From positions 1 through 52,721 of the forward strand of contig CAZHQG010000022.1 of NCBI GenBank assembly GCA_964534275.1: a stretch of 52,721 bases of DNA, given 5' to 3'. The translations under genes and the position numbers were made by a program. This DNA comes from HRBIN30 sp964534275 (GTDB lineage: Bacteria; Desulfobacterota; Binatia; HRBIN30). Below, piece after piece: positions 26,369-34,431 of this stretch. The notes under the pieces were generated by a model. The model saw nothing but the letters and a program-made list of their open reading frames with translations, searched no databases and had not been told where the DNA came from. The stretch's first letter is position 1. Each line of letters opens with the position of its first letter.

Positions 26369-27085
26369 CTACCTCAAAGCCTGCTGCTGCACCGCAAGCA
26401 GTTGCTGAATACCAGACCAAGCAAGGTCGGCCAGTTGATCCAGGGTGCTTCGATCGAATGGGGCCGCCTCGGCCGTGCCTTGCACCTCCACAAAGCGCCC
26501 GGAGTCGGTCATCACGAAATTCATGTCTACCTCGGCACGCGAGTCTTCGGCGTAGCACAGGTCCAACACCGGCACCCCGTCGACGACACCGGCGCTCACG
26601 GCTGCCACTGCACCGGTGAGCGGCGTGCGCTCCAGCAGGCCGTTTTCCACCATGCGTCGCAAGGCTAACGCCAGCGCCACGTAGGCACCCGTGATCGACA
26701 GAGTTCGCGTTCCACCGTCAGCCTCGATCACGTCGCAATCGACCCACACAGTGCGGGGGCCGATTTTCTCGAGATCGGTTACCGCGCGCAAACTCCTGCC
26801 AATCAGCCGCTGGATCTCGTGGGTACGACCCCCTAAACGCCCTCGCGACGCTTCGCGTTGGATCCGCTGGGGGCTCGACCCTGGCAGCATACTGTACTCC
26901 GCCGTGAGCCATCCCTTGCCCGTCCCTTCCAAAAAGGGCGGAACACTTTCTTCCACGGAAGCCGTACAAATTACCCTCGTGTTGCCAGCCTCGATCAAGA
27001 CCGAACCCAAGGCCTGACGGATGAACCCTGTCTGAATGGTCACCCGGCGCAGCTCGCCGGGTGCACGGCCGTCCACGCGCCTCAT
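26369..27085 (-). CDS. rph: Rph, ribonuclease PH
   Basis: A 238-residue phosphorolytic 3'-5' exoribonuclease that trims tRNA 3' ends. The start MRRVDGRAPGELRRVTIQTGF follows a strong GAGGAGGTGAG; 30 further open codons upstream lack support. Signatures: GNTRVICTASVEESVPPF, GWLTAEYSMLPGSSPQR, GRTHEIQRLIGRSLRAV and WVDCDVIEADGGTRTLSITG. The C terminus FVEVQGTAEAAPFDR is full length. It faces away from the sigma-54 activator gene, sharing a 170-bp intergenic region. Confidence 0.96.
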   Translation of the reverse strand: MRRVDGRAPGELRRVTIQTGFIRQALGSVLIEAGNTRVICTASVEESVPPFLEGTGKGWLTAEYSMLPGSSPQRIQREASRGRLGGRTHEIQRLIGRSLRAVTDLEKIGPRTVWVDCDVIEADGGTRTLSITGAYVALALALRRMVENGLLERTPLTGAVAAVSAGVVDGVPVLDLCYAEDSRAEVDMNFVMTDSGRFVEVQGTAEAAPFDRSTLDQLADLAWSGIQQLLAVQQQALR

Positions 27086-27201
27086 GAAATCACTCACCTC
27101 CTCGCACCGAGAACTCGACTCCTTTACCAACGGCTCTCCTGCCAGCGCAACCAGCCGACGAACTGCCGCGGGCACACGGAAAAATATTTTCCTCGCGCTG
27201 G

Positions 27202-27230
27202 TTGCCCGATAAACTGCGTGGCGCTATTTT
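27202..27230 (+). promoter_or_regulatory. Candidate sigma-70-type promoter for the sigma-54 activator gene
   Basis: TTGCCC and TATTTT are separated by 17 bp and match the consensus at 4 of 6 bases each. Initiation would fall about 15-20 bp before the ATG at 27256. An AT-rich patch (AAAATATTTT) lies just upstream. This is a by-eye match only. Confidence 0.35.
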
Positions 27231-27255
27231 TTTGACGCTTTTGAACGGGAGGACC

Positions 27256-28236
27256 ATGGAGCCCTACATTGTAAAAGGCAATCACCCGGTCATGGAGAAG
27301 ATCTTCCAGATTTGCGACCGGGTGGCCGGCACGGATTCAACGGTACTGATCCAAGGCGAAAGCGGAACCGGCAAGGAGTTGATCGCCCGGTACATCCATG
27401 CGCGCAGCCGAAGGGCGAACAACCCTTTTATTCCGGTGAACTGCGGCGCGATCCCCGCTGACCTGCTGGAGTCGGAGATGTTCGGCCACGAGCGGGGCGC
27501 GTTTACAGGTGCCGTAGCAGCACGCATGGGCCTGTTTCAGTACGCCAACGGCGGAACCATTTTTCTCGATGAGATTGGCGAAATGACGCCCGCGCTCCAA
27601 GTAAAGCTGCTCCGAGTTCTTCAAGAGCGAGAGATCCGCCCGGTCGGGTCGGACCGAACCGTGCGGGTCGACGTACGGGTGATTGCGGCAACGAACCGCG
27701 ACCTCTCCGCCGACGTGAAAAGCGGGCGCTTCCGGGAAGATTTGTTTTACCGCCTGCAGGTCATTCCGATCACGGTGCCCCCGCTTCGCGAGCGCCGGTC
27801 TGACATTCCCGTGCTCGTGCAACACTTTTTGGACAAGCACAACAGTCAGCGTCCTGGGCAGCCGGTGCGGATTTCGGAGGAGGCGATGGTGCACCTGTGG
27901 GAGTACGACTGGCCCGGCAACGTGCGCGAACTGGAAAACTTGATCGAGCGCCTGGTCATTTTGAGCGAGGACGGGGTGATTCGGGTGGAAAACTTGCCAC
28001 CCAACATTCGCACGTTCATTTCCGACAAAAAGATTCCGCGACCGACATTGACCGACGAGGGGATCGACCTCAATCGCGCTGTCGAGGAATTCGAGTACCG
28101 GCTCATCGACGAGGCGTTGCGACGCACGAAAGGGAACAAACAGGCGGCCGCCAAGCTCCTCGGCCTCAAGCGTACGACGCTGGTAGCGAAGTTGCGGCGC
28201 AAGGCTAATAGTTCGGATCAAGGTTGCGTACTGTGA
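27256..28236 (+). CDS. Sigma-54-dependent transcriptional activator without a regulatory domain
   Basis: A 326-residue enhancer-binding protein that starts directly at its AAA+ domain (MEPYIVKGNHPVMEKIFQ), behind GGGAGG. Walker A is G34-ESGTGKE and the sigma-54 contact loop GAFTGA is at 81-86. Walker B is GGTIFLDEIGEM; DLFYRLQVIPITVPPLRER and WPGNVRELENLIERLV follow. A Fis-type helix-turn-helix ends the protein (NKQAAAKLLGLKRTTLVAKLRR). No receiver, GAF or PAS domain precedes the AAA+ part, so it may be controlled by a partner, as PspF and HrpR/S are. The next gene, 22 bp later, encodes a lone receiver domain. Confidence 0.93.
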   Translation: MEPYIVKGNHPVMEKIFQICDRVAGTDSTVLIQGESGTGKELIARYIHARSRRANNPFIPVNCGAIPADLLESEMFGHERGAFTGAVAARMGLFQYANGGTIFLDEIGEMTPALQVKLLRVLQEREIRPVGSDRTVRVDVRVIAATNRDLSADVKSGRFREDLFYRLQVIPITVPPLRERRSDIPVLVQHFLDKHNSQRPGQPVRISEEAMVHLWEYDWPGNVRELENLIERLVILSEDGVIRVENLPPNIRTFISDKKIPRPTLTDEGIDLNRAVEEFEYRLIDEALRRTKGNKQAAAKLLGLKRTTLVAKLRRKANSSDQGCVL

Positions 28237-28258
28237 TCACGAGGGAAGGAATTGCAAC

Positions 28259-28711
28259 ATGACGCAAAACCCGAAGGGGCGCATTCTCGTCGTGGACGAC
28301 GACGAAAACGCTGTCGAAATCCTTACCCGGATGTTGGCCCGCGAAGGGCACGAAAGTTTGGCTGCTTCCACCGGCGCGGAAGCACTGGCGACCTTGGCCA
28401 AGGAAAATGTCGACGTCATTCTCCTCGACGTCATGATGCCTGGGATGGATGGACTCGAGGTCTGCCGCCAACTTCGTGACGACGAACGGTTGCGCCAAAT
28501 TCCAGTCATCCTCCTGACTGCCAAGGACGACATGGAAACACGCACCCGGGCAATGGCCCTTGGCGTGAGCGAGTTCCTGACCAAGCCAGTCAATCGCCGC
28601 GAGCTGTTCATGCGGATCGATGCCCAATTGCATGCCCGAGACTTGTCGCGCCAACTTGCCGACACGGCCCGGAAAATGGGTAGCAGCGAGGGCGAGCCGC
28701 CCGCACACTAG
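28259..28711 (+). CDS. Single-domain response regulator (CheY-like receiver)
   Basis: A 150-residue receiver. Acidic pocket D13-D14 (VVDDDEN), phospho-acceptor D57 (VILLDVMMPGMDG), T87 (LLTAKDD) and K109 (FLTKPVNRRE) are all present, so it should be phosphorylatable. After the receiver comes only a charged helical tail (RIDAQLHARDLSRQLADTARK), which resembles the coiled linker that often leads to an output domain. There is no DNA-binding domain. Its place 22 bp downstream of a receiver-less sigma-54 activator suggests a split NtrC-like pair. No histidine kinase gene is in the window. Confidence 0.92.
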   Translation: MTQNPKGRILVVDDDENAVEILTRMLAREGHESLAASTGAEALATLAKENVDVILLDVMMPGMDGLEVCRQLRDDERLRQIPVILLTAKDDMETRTRAMALGVSEFLTKPVNRRELFMRIDAQLHARDLSRQLADTARKMGSSEGEPPAH

Positions 28712-28729
28712 TGGCTTCGCTCATGCATC

Positions 28730-29839
28730 ATGCCCCCCGCCTTGCTCCGCTTAGGCCCGGTTTGCTCGGTACTCTTGCTCGCCCCCTTGGGGGCGCTGGC
28801 ATTGTCCTCGTCTCCGCCGAGCCCGCGTGCAGGGAGCGCGAGTTTCTCGTGGCCGCTCCTCGTTCGCGAGCCCGCTCGCCAAGAGCACGCAGCGGATCGC
28901 GTGCGCACTCCGTTGGACAACCCCGACGCTAATAAGCTCGTGATCCCCCAACACGCCAGGGCGTTGGTGGTTGCTCCGCACCCCGATGATGAAACTTTGG
29001 CGGCTGCCGGTTTGATCGAACGGGTCCTTGAACAGCGCGGCAGTGTCCGCGTGGTGTTTGCCACCAATGGCGATGGCTACGCGGAAGCCGTGGCAGCGCA
29101 ACGGAAGGGGCGCCGACTCACGCCCGAAGACTTTCGGCGGTACGGGCGACAGCGGCAGGCGGAAGCTCAAGAGGCACTGCTGAGCTTAGGCATTCCTGCT
29201 AGCTGGATCGTCTTCCTGGGATACCCTGACGGCGGCATCGATGACCTTTGGGCCACACATTGGGCTGAAGGGCAGCCGTTCGTATCGCCATTCACTCGGT
29301 TAAGCCAAGCCGTTGACGGCACAGAACAAGGGCCGAAACCTGCGTACGTGGGAAGCAATCTGGCGGAGAACCTGGCCGACCTTATCCGTGCTTGGCAGCC
29401 CACCATGGTTGTTTTCCCCGATCCCCGCGACCAACATCTCGACCACTGCACGTTAGGAGTGTTCGTGCTCGAAGCGGTGCGCGAGGTCGCAAAAGATCGA
29501 TGCGCCCCCATGCCGCAGCTCCTGGGTTACCTCGTACACTTCCCGGAGTATCCTGGAACGCCGGTCTGGCCGGACCTGGCACGACGCAGTGGCGTGTGTG
29601 GCGCCAAGGACAACACCGGATGGGCGCACCGCGTGCCGTGGACCTACCTTGCCCTTGAAAGCGAGGAAGTGGCGGCCAAGGACGCCGCACTGTCCCGCTA
29701 CGCTTCTCAGCTCCAGGTCATGCGGGCCTTCCTGCTTCAATTCGTTCGACCCATGGAGTGGTTCTCCATTTTGGGGAGAGAGGAAGTGGCCACCATCCCA
29801 CTGCAGCATGCTGCTCGCTCCCATCGCGGCGCACGGTAG
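28730..29839 (+). CDS. Secreted PIG-L family deacetylase (LmbE-like)
   Basis: A 369-residue zinc-dependent N-acetylglucosaminyl-type deacetylase. A hydrophobic N terminus (about 1-26) looks like a signal peptide, so it probably acts outside the cytoplasm. The metal and catalytic motif is VVAPHPDDETLAAAG (H84, D86, D87), with the later metal His region in DPRDQHLDHCTLG. GNGDGYAEA-type and GYPDGGIDDLW segments (ATNGDGYAEAV, FLGYPDGGIDDLW) are typical of this family. The substrate may be a GlcNAc-lipid, a polysaccharide or a small thiol precursor; the sequence does not decide. It starts 18 bp after the receiver gene but has no clear ribosome-binding site. Confidence 0.88.
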   Translation: MPPALLRLGPVCSVLLLAPLGALALSSSPPSPRAGSASFSWPLLVREPARQEHAADRVRTPLDNPDANKLVIPQHARALVVAPHPDDETLAAAGLIERVLEQRGSVRVVFATNGDGYAEAVAAQRKGRRLTPEDFRRYGRQRQAEAQEALLSLGIPASWIVFLGYPDGGIDDLWATHWAEGQPFVSPFTRLSQAVDGTEQGPKPAYVGSNLAENLADLIRAWQPTMVVFPDPRDQHLDHCTLGVFVLEAVREVAKDRCAPMPQLLGYLVHFPEYPGTPVWPDLARRSGVCGAKDNTGWAHRVPWTYLALESEEVAAKDAALSRYASQLQVMRAFLLQFVRPMEWFSILGREEVATIPLQHAARSHRGAR

Positions 29840-30009
29840 CGTTGTTCCTCCTCCTCGAGCATGATAGGCAAAAGAACCCCACCGACCATGGGCAAGCAAA
29901 GCGCATCGGACAGTGACCGCGCCGTTTCTGCGGCAACGGTCTACGGTCGAGCTCTCGCGAGCACACCCGGTGCCCGAGGTGCCGGCCCTTCCCCTGTTGG
30001 GGGTGTTTT

Positions 30010-31065
30010 ATGCAACTCGTGAATCCAGCCACATACGAAGTCGACCTCGAAGCCAACCGCGCGCGGTTAGAGGAACTGCGCAAGGTCGTAGGCGACGCCG
30101 AACGCGTCGCCTTGCTGCTGCAGGACGACCCCGACCCGGACGGCATCGCTAGTGCAATTGCCCTGCGCACGGTCCTTGGGCGGAACCGTTCGACGACGCC
30201 CATCTTCACCTTTGGCCAAGTCACGCGGGCCGAAAATCTGGCGATGATCCGCCTCCTCGACGTGTCGGTGGAACCTGTGGACACCGAGACGCTGCGGGCG
30301 TTCCCACGCGTTGCCTTGCTGGATGTACAACCGGCGTATTTCGGAGACCGGCTGCCGCACGTCCACATTGTCATCGACCACCATCCTCGCTGCGGCCCGC
30401 TCGATGCCGAGTTTTGCGATGTACGTACACATTACGGCGCTACCTCGACGATTTTGACGGAATACTTGGAGGCGGCCGGTGCGGACGTCAGCCAGAGGCT
30501 GGCCACCGCCCTCTTGTATGGCATCAAAAGCGATACCCTCATGTTGAATCGCGAGACGGGACCAGCGGACCTGCGGGCGTTCATGGCGCTGTACCCCCTG
30601 ACGAACTACAACGTGCTGCGGCGCATCGAACGTCCGGAACTGCCACTGGCTTTTGCCACGTTCCTTGCCCGGGTTTTGCCGCGTATTCGGAAACGATCCG
30701 AACTCCTCACGCTGCATGTCGGACGCGTCGAGCGTGAAGACGTGATTCCGCAGTTGGCAGATTTCTGTATGCAGTTCGAAAACACCGAATGGGTGGTCGT
30801 GTCGGGAAAGACGCACGACGCCGTGATCATGTCCGTGCGCAACCCCGGTTACGTGCGCAGCGCAGGGGACGTCGTGCGCCGACTCTTTGCAGCCATTGGC
30901 CGCGCTGGTGGCCACCGTTCGATGGCCAAGGCGATCGTGCCTCTGCGCTTCTGGCGCCATGCATTCGGCTCGACACGCGATCGTGAGATTGCAGCCACCA
31001 TCGAGTCCCTGTTCTGGCAGGAGCTGTACGGCGAGGGATCCGAGCCTGAACGTGCCACGGCTTAG
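30010..31065 (+). CDS. DHH/DHHA1 phosphoesterase (NrnA-like oligoribonuclease / pAp phosphatase family)
   Basis: A 351-residue DHH-family phosphoesterase. Metal motifs: QDDPDPDGIASAIAL (DxD, 39-46), a middle aspartate in VALLDVQPAY and the defining IDHHPRCGPLD. The DHHA1 substrate-binding domain ends in AIGRAGGHRSMAKA. Members degrade nanoRNA and dephosphorylate pAp; others act on cyclic dinucleotides. The first Asp motif reads DPDPDG rather than the usual DPDADS, which may affect specificity. The ATG follows GGGGGTG. Twelve bases separate it from the exosortase gene, so the two may be co-transcribed. Confidence 0.9.
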   Translation: MQLVNPATYEVDLEANRARLEELRKVVGDAERVALLLQDDPDPDGIASAIALRTVLGRNRSTTPIFTFGQVTRAENLAMIRLLDVSVEPVDTETLRAFPRVALLDVQPAYFGDRLPHVHIVIDHHPRCGPLDAEFCDVRTHYGATSTILTEYLEAAGADVSQRLATALLYGIKSDTLMLNRETGPADLRAFMALYPLTNYNVLRRIERPELPLAFATFLARVLPRIRKRSELLTLHVGRVEREDVIPQLADFCMQFENTEWVVVSGKTHDAVIMSVRNPGYVRSAGDVVRRLFAAIGRAGGHRSMAKAIVPLRFWRHAFGSTRDREIAATIESLFWQELYGEGSEPERATA

Positions 31066-31077
31066 GGGGCTTGCGCT

Positions 31078-31566
31078 GTGGCATGCCGCGCGTGGACCCC
31101 AGCACAACGCTTCGTTCTCCGATTCTTCGTCTTGCTTTGGTTCCTAAGCGTCGCCTTGTGGGTCACTGCGCTGCACCAGTCCCTAGGGCCGCTCCAGGCA
31201 ACGATCGCGTCGGCTGCGGTACAGATCGCCAGAGTCGCGGGTAGTCAAGCGTCCGCATCGAACGACCTGATCCGCGCAGGAACTTTACTGATCGAAATCA
31301 ACCACGAGTGCACCGGGGTGTTCGTGCTGTTCATCTTTGCTGCCTTCGTTCTCGCCTATCCAGCGCGGCCGCGTTGGCGCCTCGTGGGTCTGATCGCCGG
31401 AGTCGCACTGCTTTCGCTGGTGAACGTTGTACGGCTCGCCATGCTTGTGCGATTGGCTGAGCTTTGGCCCTCGAGCTTCGAGTACTTTCACGAATACGTT
31501 TGGCAAGGCATTTTTCTCGGCATGACCGTCTTTGCTGCCTTGTACTGGGCGCGCTCCAGTGACTGA
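31078..31566 (+). CDS. Exosortase/archaeosortase-family transpeptidase (exosortase H-like)
   Basis: A 162-residue polytopic protein with about four membrane helices (12-32, 66-93, 98-125, 141-157). The three catalytic residues known for exosortases are in their expected settings: Cys78 in INHECTGVFVLF, Arg119 in LVNVVRLAML and His138 in EYFHEYVWQG. Such enzymes cut C-terminal sorting signals of exported proteins and attach them to the cell surface. The short length and the dedicated downstream membrane protein resemble the XrtH type. The start is GTG at 31078. No protein with a PEP-CTERM or IPTL-CTERM tail is in this window. Confidence 0.85.
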   Translation: MACRAWTPAQRFVLRFFVLLWFLSVALWVTALHQSLGPLQATIASAAVQIARVAGSQASASNDLIRAGTLLIEINHECTGVFVLFIFAAFVLAYPARPRWRLVGLIAGVALLSLVNVVRLAMLVRLAELWPSSFEYFHEYVWQGIFLGMTVFAALYWARSSD

Positions 31567-32122
31567 TCGACGCTTCAACCTGGGCTGGGTTCTGGTCCGC
31601 TTTTTCGCAGCCTTCGCCTTCACGATGGCGGTGTGGCATGCAACGCCGCTACCCGCTTGGTACGAGCAGGCAGAGCTGACCGTGGCCGGGATCGTGGGGC
31701 CCGCGATCCACGGCTGGATGTTGGAGCCACCCGCGGACGGCCGCCCTCGGTGGAGGTGGCACCGCGGCCCGTACAGCGTCGACCAAGTACTCGAACTGCA
31801 ACAAGTGGCTAGCGGCCTCGTGCCCTTGGTTGCGCTCGTTTGGGCGCTCCCCCAGGTGCCCTTCGCAAAAAGGCTAGGGAAAACCGGGGCCGCGGTGATC
31901 ATCCACTTTCTCCTCCTTGCCGTCGTCGTGGCCGCCTTTCCGGTGTTGGTCTTCTACCAGAACCCCCTGACCGATGTCGCGGGCACATGGCTCGGGTTCG
32001 TGACCTTCGTGGCTGCTCCGGCACTGATCTGGTGGGTGGTATGCTGGAACGAGCTTACCGTGCTGCTGCCCGCGTTCCGCCTCGAGCCACCCCAACAACC
32101 TTCGCGCAAAGTACAACGCTAG
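31559..32122 (+). CDS. Exosortase-associated membrane protein
   Basis: A 187-residue membrane protein whose GTG start overlaps the exosortase stop by 8 bp. It has an N-terminal helix (about 8-25), an extracytoplasmic stretch rich in W, P and R (WMLEPPADGRPRWRWHRGPY) and three further helices (about 87-102, 113-135, 146-166). It looks like the partner protein often encoded beside exosortase H, but I recognise it from context and layout more than from a strong motif. A role in presenting or completing the sorting reaction is inference. Confidence 0.75.
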   Translation: MTDRRFNLGWVLVRFFAAFAFTMAVWHATPLPAWYEQAELTVAGIVGPAIHGWMLEPPADGRPRWRWHRGPYSVDQVLELQQVASGLVPLVALVWALPQVPFAKRLGKTGAAVIIHFLLLAVVVAAFPVLVFYQNPLTDVAGTWLGFVTFVAAPALIWWVVCWNELTVLLPAFRLEPPQQPSRKVQR

Positions 32123-32317
32123 CCGATTGGAAAGCGCTGCCCGGAACAATTGTCATGTCCTGCGTGGGTTGACCAAACAAACTTGCCCTCGCCTTGTAAC
32201 GGTGCGATAGAACAGCGTACGTTGCTCAGCTTTTACGAGCTCGCATGCATACAGGTTTGCTTAGACTAGGAGAACTGGAACAAGTCAGTGTCGACATCCT
32301 TGGGAGAGGGAGCTGAG

Positions 32318-32692
32318 ATGCGAGACCCAGATTTGCGCCTCGATGAACTCCTGCAACGTGGCCGCCGCAAAACCGAGCCCATGAAGCTGTTGAACGTCAA
32401 GGTTCCGGCAAGCATGCTCGAGCGCATCGACCGGCTGACCACTTTGCTGCCTGCCACAAAAAGCGAGATTGTCGTTGCCCTATTGAACGAAGGGCTCCTG
32501 GCAGCGGAAAAAGAGCTGCAAGGTTGGCGACCGCCACCGAAACCGGCCATCCCGAAAGAGCGCCGGTGCACGGTCAAGGGGTGCGATCGCGAGCGGGTCG
32601 CCAAGGGCCTATGTGCAACTCACTATCAGGCACAACGGCGAGCAGTCATGGCTGGAAAACCGTCGCCGCTGATCGAAACCGAAGCCTCGTGA
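32318..32692 (+). CDS. Ribbon-helix-helix-like protein with a C-terminal zinc-type Cys/His motif
   Basis: A 124-residue protein, ATG at 32318 behind GGGAGAGGGAG; an upstream GTG at 32288 is possible. The region MKLLNVKVPASMLERIDRLT, then TKSEIVVALLNEGLLAAEKE, has the strand-helix-helix look of a ribbon-helix-helix DNA-binding domain. After a proline linker comes C-TVKG-C, then about nine residues and C-ATH-Y, a compact CxxxxC...CxxH zinc-like motif. Together they suggest a small DNA-binding regulator. It begins 195 bp after the exosortase pair, so it might control that locus or the lipoprotein gene it overlaps (GTGA). No close family is recognised. Confidence 0.65.
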   Translation: MRDPDLRLDELLQRGRRKTEPMKLLNVKVPASMLERIDRLTTLLPATKSEIVVALLNEGLLAAEKELQGWRPPPKPAIPKERRCTVKGCDRERVAKGLCATHYQAQRRAVMAGKPSPLIETEAS

Positions 32693-33000
32693 GGCCGAAG
32701 TTCCCCGTGTGCTGGATCTTGCGATCCGCTGCCACCCGCGGGCCGCAAGGGACCTTGTGGCGCCGGGCATGGTGTCGCCGATTTTTGGCGGCATTCTTCA
32801 CCTCGGTGCTCGCATCGGCATGGCTCGGTTCGACCGGTTGCGGTGGAGACGATATCGTGGTGGGCGGATTGATTCCGACGCCCCCACCGCGTCCAACCGC
32901 GACCGTCACGCCCACCTTAGGAGAGCCAGGCGACCCTTGCAGTCGGAGCAGCGACTGCCGCAGCGGAATCTGCAATCCGGCAAGCCTTACCTGCCAGTAA
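32689..33000 (+). CDS. Small Cys-rich secreted protein, probable lipoprotein
   Basis: A 103-residue protein from a GTG that overlaps the preceding stop. A positively charged N terminus and hydrophobic stretch (FLAAFFTSVLASAWLGSTGC) end in a lipobox-like STGC. A short proline/threonine linker follows (PTPPPRPTATVTPT), then GEPGDPCSRSSDC and RSGICNPASLTCQ, a four-cysteine C-terminal module with CxxxxxC...C...C spacing. Such 'DC..G.C......C' tails occur on surface proteins of deltaproteobacteria and probably form disulfides. Function unknown. The long basic N-terminal part (about 35 residues) before the signal is unusual, and an internal start cannot be excluded. Confidence 0.55.
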   Translation: MRPKFPVCWILRSAATRGPQGTLWRRAWCRRFLAAFFTSVLASAWLGSTGCGGDDIVVGGLIPTPPPRPTATVTPTLGEPGDPCSRSSDCRSGICNPASLTCQ

Positions 33001-33032
33001 ACCGCTGATTGCTTGCCCGGACGTAGCCGCGG

Positions 33033-33302
33033 TCAACCAGTCAGGACCCAAAGGAACCACAGCACCCAAGCCAGCACTGCAGCCACGAGCAAGGCGCTGC
33101 CCACATAGGCCGAGCTTCTCCGCGAGCGCAGCGGAGGCACTGATCCTGTCGGGATCGGAGAGCGTGTGTGCGGCGCGATCGCAACGACCTGCCAGTGCTG
33201 AAAGCCAGCGGCACGCAGTTTCTCTTCCACGGACAATCGCGCTGACAACGCATCCGGTCCACTGATGTCTGTGAACTTCACTTCTACATCGTACTGTGGC
33301 AT
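33033..33302 (-). CDS. Small protein of unknown function with a C-terminal membrane helix
   Basis: An 89-residue protein starting MPQYDVEVKFTDISGPDALS, with AGGGGGG upstream of the ATG. The first 50 residues look like a small alpha/beta domain (sandwich of VEVKF and WQVVAI strands around a helix), followed by a basic linker (RSRRSSAYVG) and one helix (SALLVAAVLAWVLWFLWVL) at the very C terminus. There is no charged cluster after the helix, so it is not an exosortase CTERM signal; a tail anchor is more likely. It is convergent with the Cys-rich gene. No family recognised. Confidence 0.6.
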   Translation of the reverse strand: MPQYDVEVKFTDISGPDALSARLSVEEKLRAAGFQHWQVVAIAPHTRSPIPTGSVPPLRSRRSSAYVGSALLVAAVLAWVLWFLWVLTG

Positions 33303-33343
33303 GGCCACGTCCCCCCTGTGGAAATCATGGGTCGCGCTGGTCG

Positions 33344-34285
33344 TTACGGCACCCGGACAACCATCTGTGCTGGCGCACCGGCGTTCCCCCCGATGTCCCT
33401 CAGTCGTACGGTGACTATCGTGTCTCCTGGCGGGAAAGTCAACGCATCGTGAATCAAAGCGCAGAACTGCACGGTAGAACTCGGGTTCCGATAGGATAGG
33501 TTGGCGCCGCTGTCTTGGGTGCAAGCGAAATCGGGCTCGGTAAATGCGCGGAAGCGACAACCCAGATCGTTGAGCGCATCCGTTACCTGGGGCACAGGGT
33601 CGAAGACTCCGACCAACGTACCAGGCACTCCGCCGACGTTCGGATAGGTGGCATCGCACACCGCCTCGCTCCCGTCACCTAACGCGCGACTGACCTGCAC
33701 CTGCAAGTCTGGCTGCGCTGCCGGGTCTCCTCGTTTCGGATTGAACACAACCGTAGAGACAGGAAGTTGACTGGCCCCCGGGCGACCTTCGACAAAAACA
33801 ATGAATCCTGCCTCCTCCGTGCGGGCAAAAATCGGTCGGCCACTCGGGTCGGTACCCACAGGCTGATTGAACTGCCCTCCGAGGTCCGCCACTCCCAACG
33901 CGGTAACAATTGGCCCGATCAACACCGTTGGCGTCGGTGACGGGCTTGGAACCACCGTCATGGTCGGAGTCCAACTTGGCGTGGTTGTCGGTGTGAGCGT
34001 AAAGGTGGCCGTGGGTGTGGGACTGAAGGTGGCCGTGGAACTCGGCGCTAAGGATGGACTGGTCGGCGTGAACGTGGGCGTGTCCACGGGTGTTGTCGGC
34101 GGCCGCGTATTGGTTCCTGTCGGTGCGGGTGTAAGGGTAGCTGCAGAGGCACGGGTGGCGGTTACCGAAGCAGTCGGCAACGGAGCCGTTCCGCCACCAC
34201 CACTGCTGCAAGCCTGGCAAGTCAGTACGAGGAGGACCAGGAAACCTCGCAAGGCTTGCCATTGTCCACTCCACCCCATGGCCAT
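33344..34285 (-). CDS. Lipoprotein with a long Thr/Pro linker and an unknown C-terminal domain
   Basis: A 313-residue exported protein from MAMGWSGQWQALRGFLVLLV; the upstream open codons are not signal-like. The hydrophobic segment ends at LTCQAC-SSGGGG, with C26 (or C23) as the likely lipidated cysteine. Residues about 35-125 are almost only T, P, S, A and V (for example TFTPTSPSLAPSSTATFSPT), a flexible spacer. The C-terminal ~180 residues form a globular domain starting IGPIVTALGVADLGGQ, with features such as GFIVFVEGRPGAS and DTIVTVRLRDIGGN that suggest beta structure. The same linker style appears in two other predicted lipoproteins here. Function unknown. Confidence 0.7.
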   Translation of the reverse strand: MAMGWSGQWQALRGFLVLLVLTCQACSSGGGGTAPLPTASVTATRASAATLTPAPTGTNTRPPTTPVDTPTFTPTSPSLAPSSTATFSPTPTATFTLTPTTTPSWTPTMTVVPSPSPTPTVLIGPIVTALGVADLGGQFNQPVGTDPSGRPIFARTEEAGFIVFVEGRPGASQLPVSTVVFNPKRGDPAAQPDLQVQVSRALGDGSEAVCDATYPNVGGVPGTLVGVFDPVPQVTDALNDLGCRFRAFTEPDFACTQDSGANLSYRNPSSTVQFCALIHDALTFPPGDTIVTVRLRDIGGNAGAPAQMVVRVP

Positions 34286-34431
34286 CACTTGATCGCCTAT
34301 CGCCAGACACACCAGAGAAGTCAAGCTCGCCGCCACGCGCCGAAGCGAGAATGCTTGTCCACGGGCTTGCGTTTCGTTCTGCAACCCATCATGCGAGGGG
34401 ACCGAAAAGGTTCTTCCATCGGGGCGCAACC

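Noticed and set aside
33033..33302. Small membrane-tailed protein as an exosortase substrate
   Set aside because: After its C-terminal helix there is no basic cluster, and there is no recognisable sorting motif before it.
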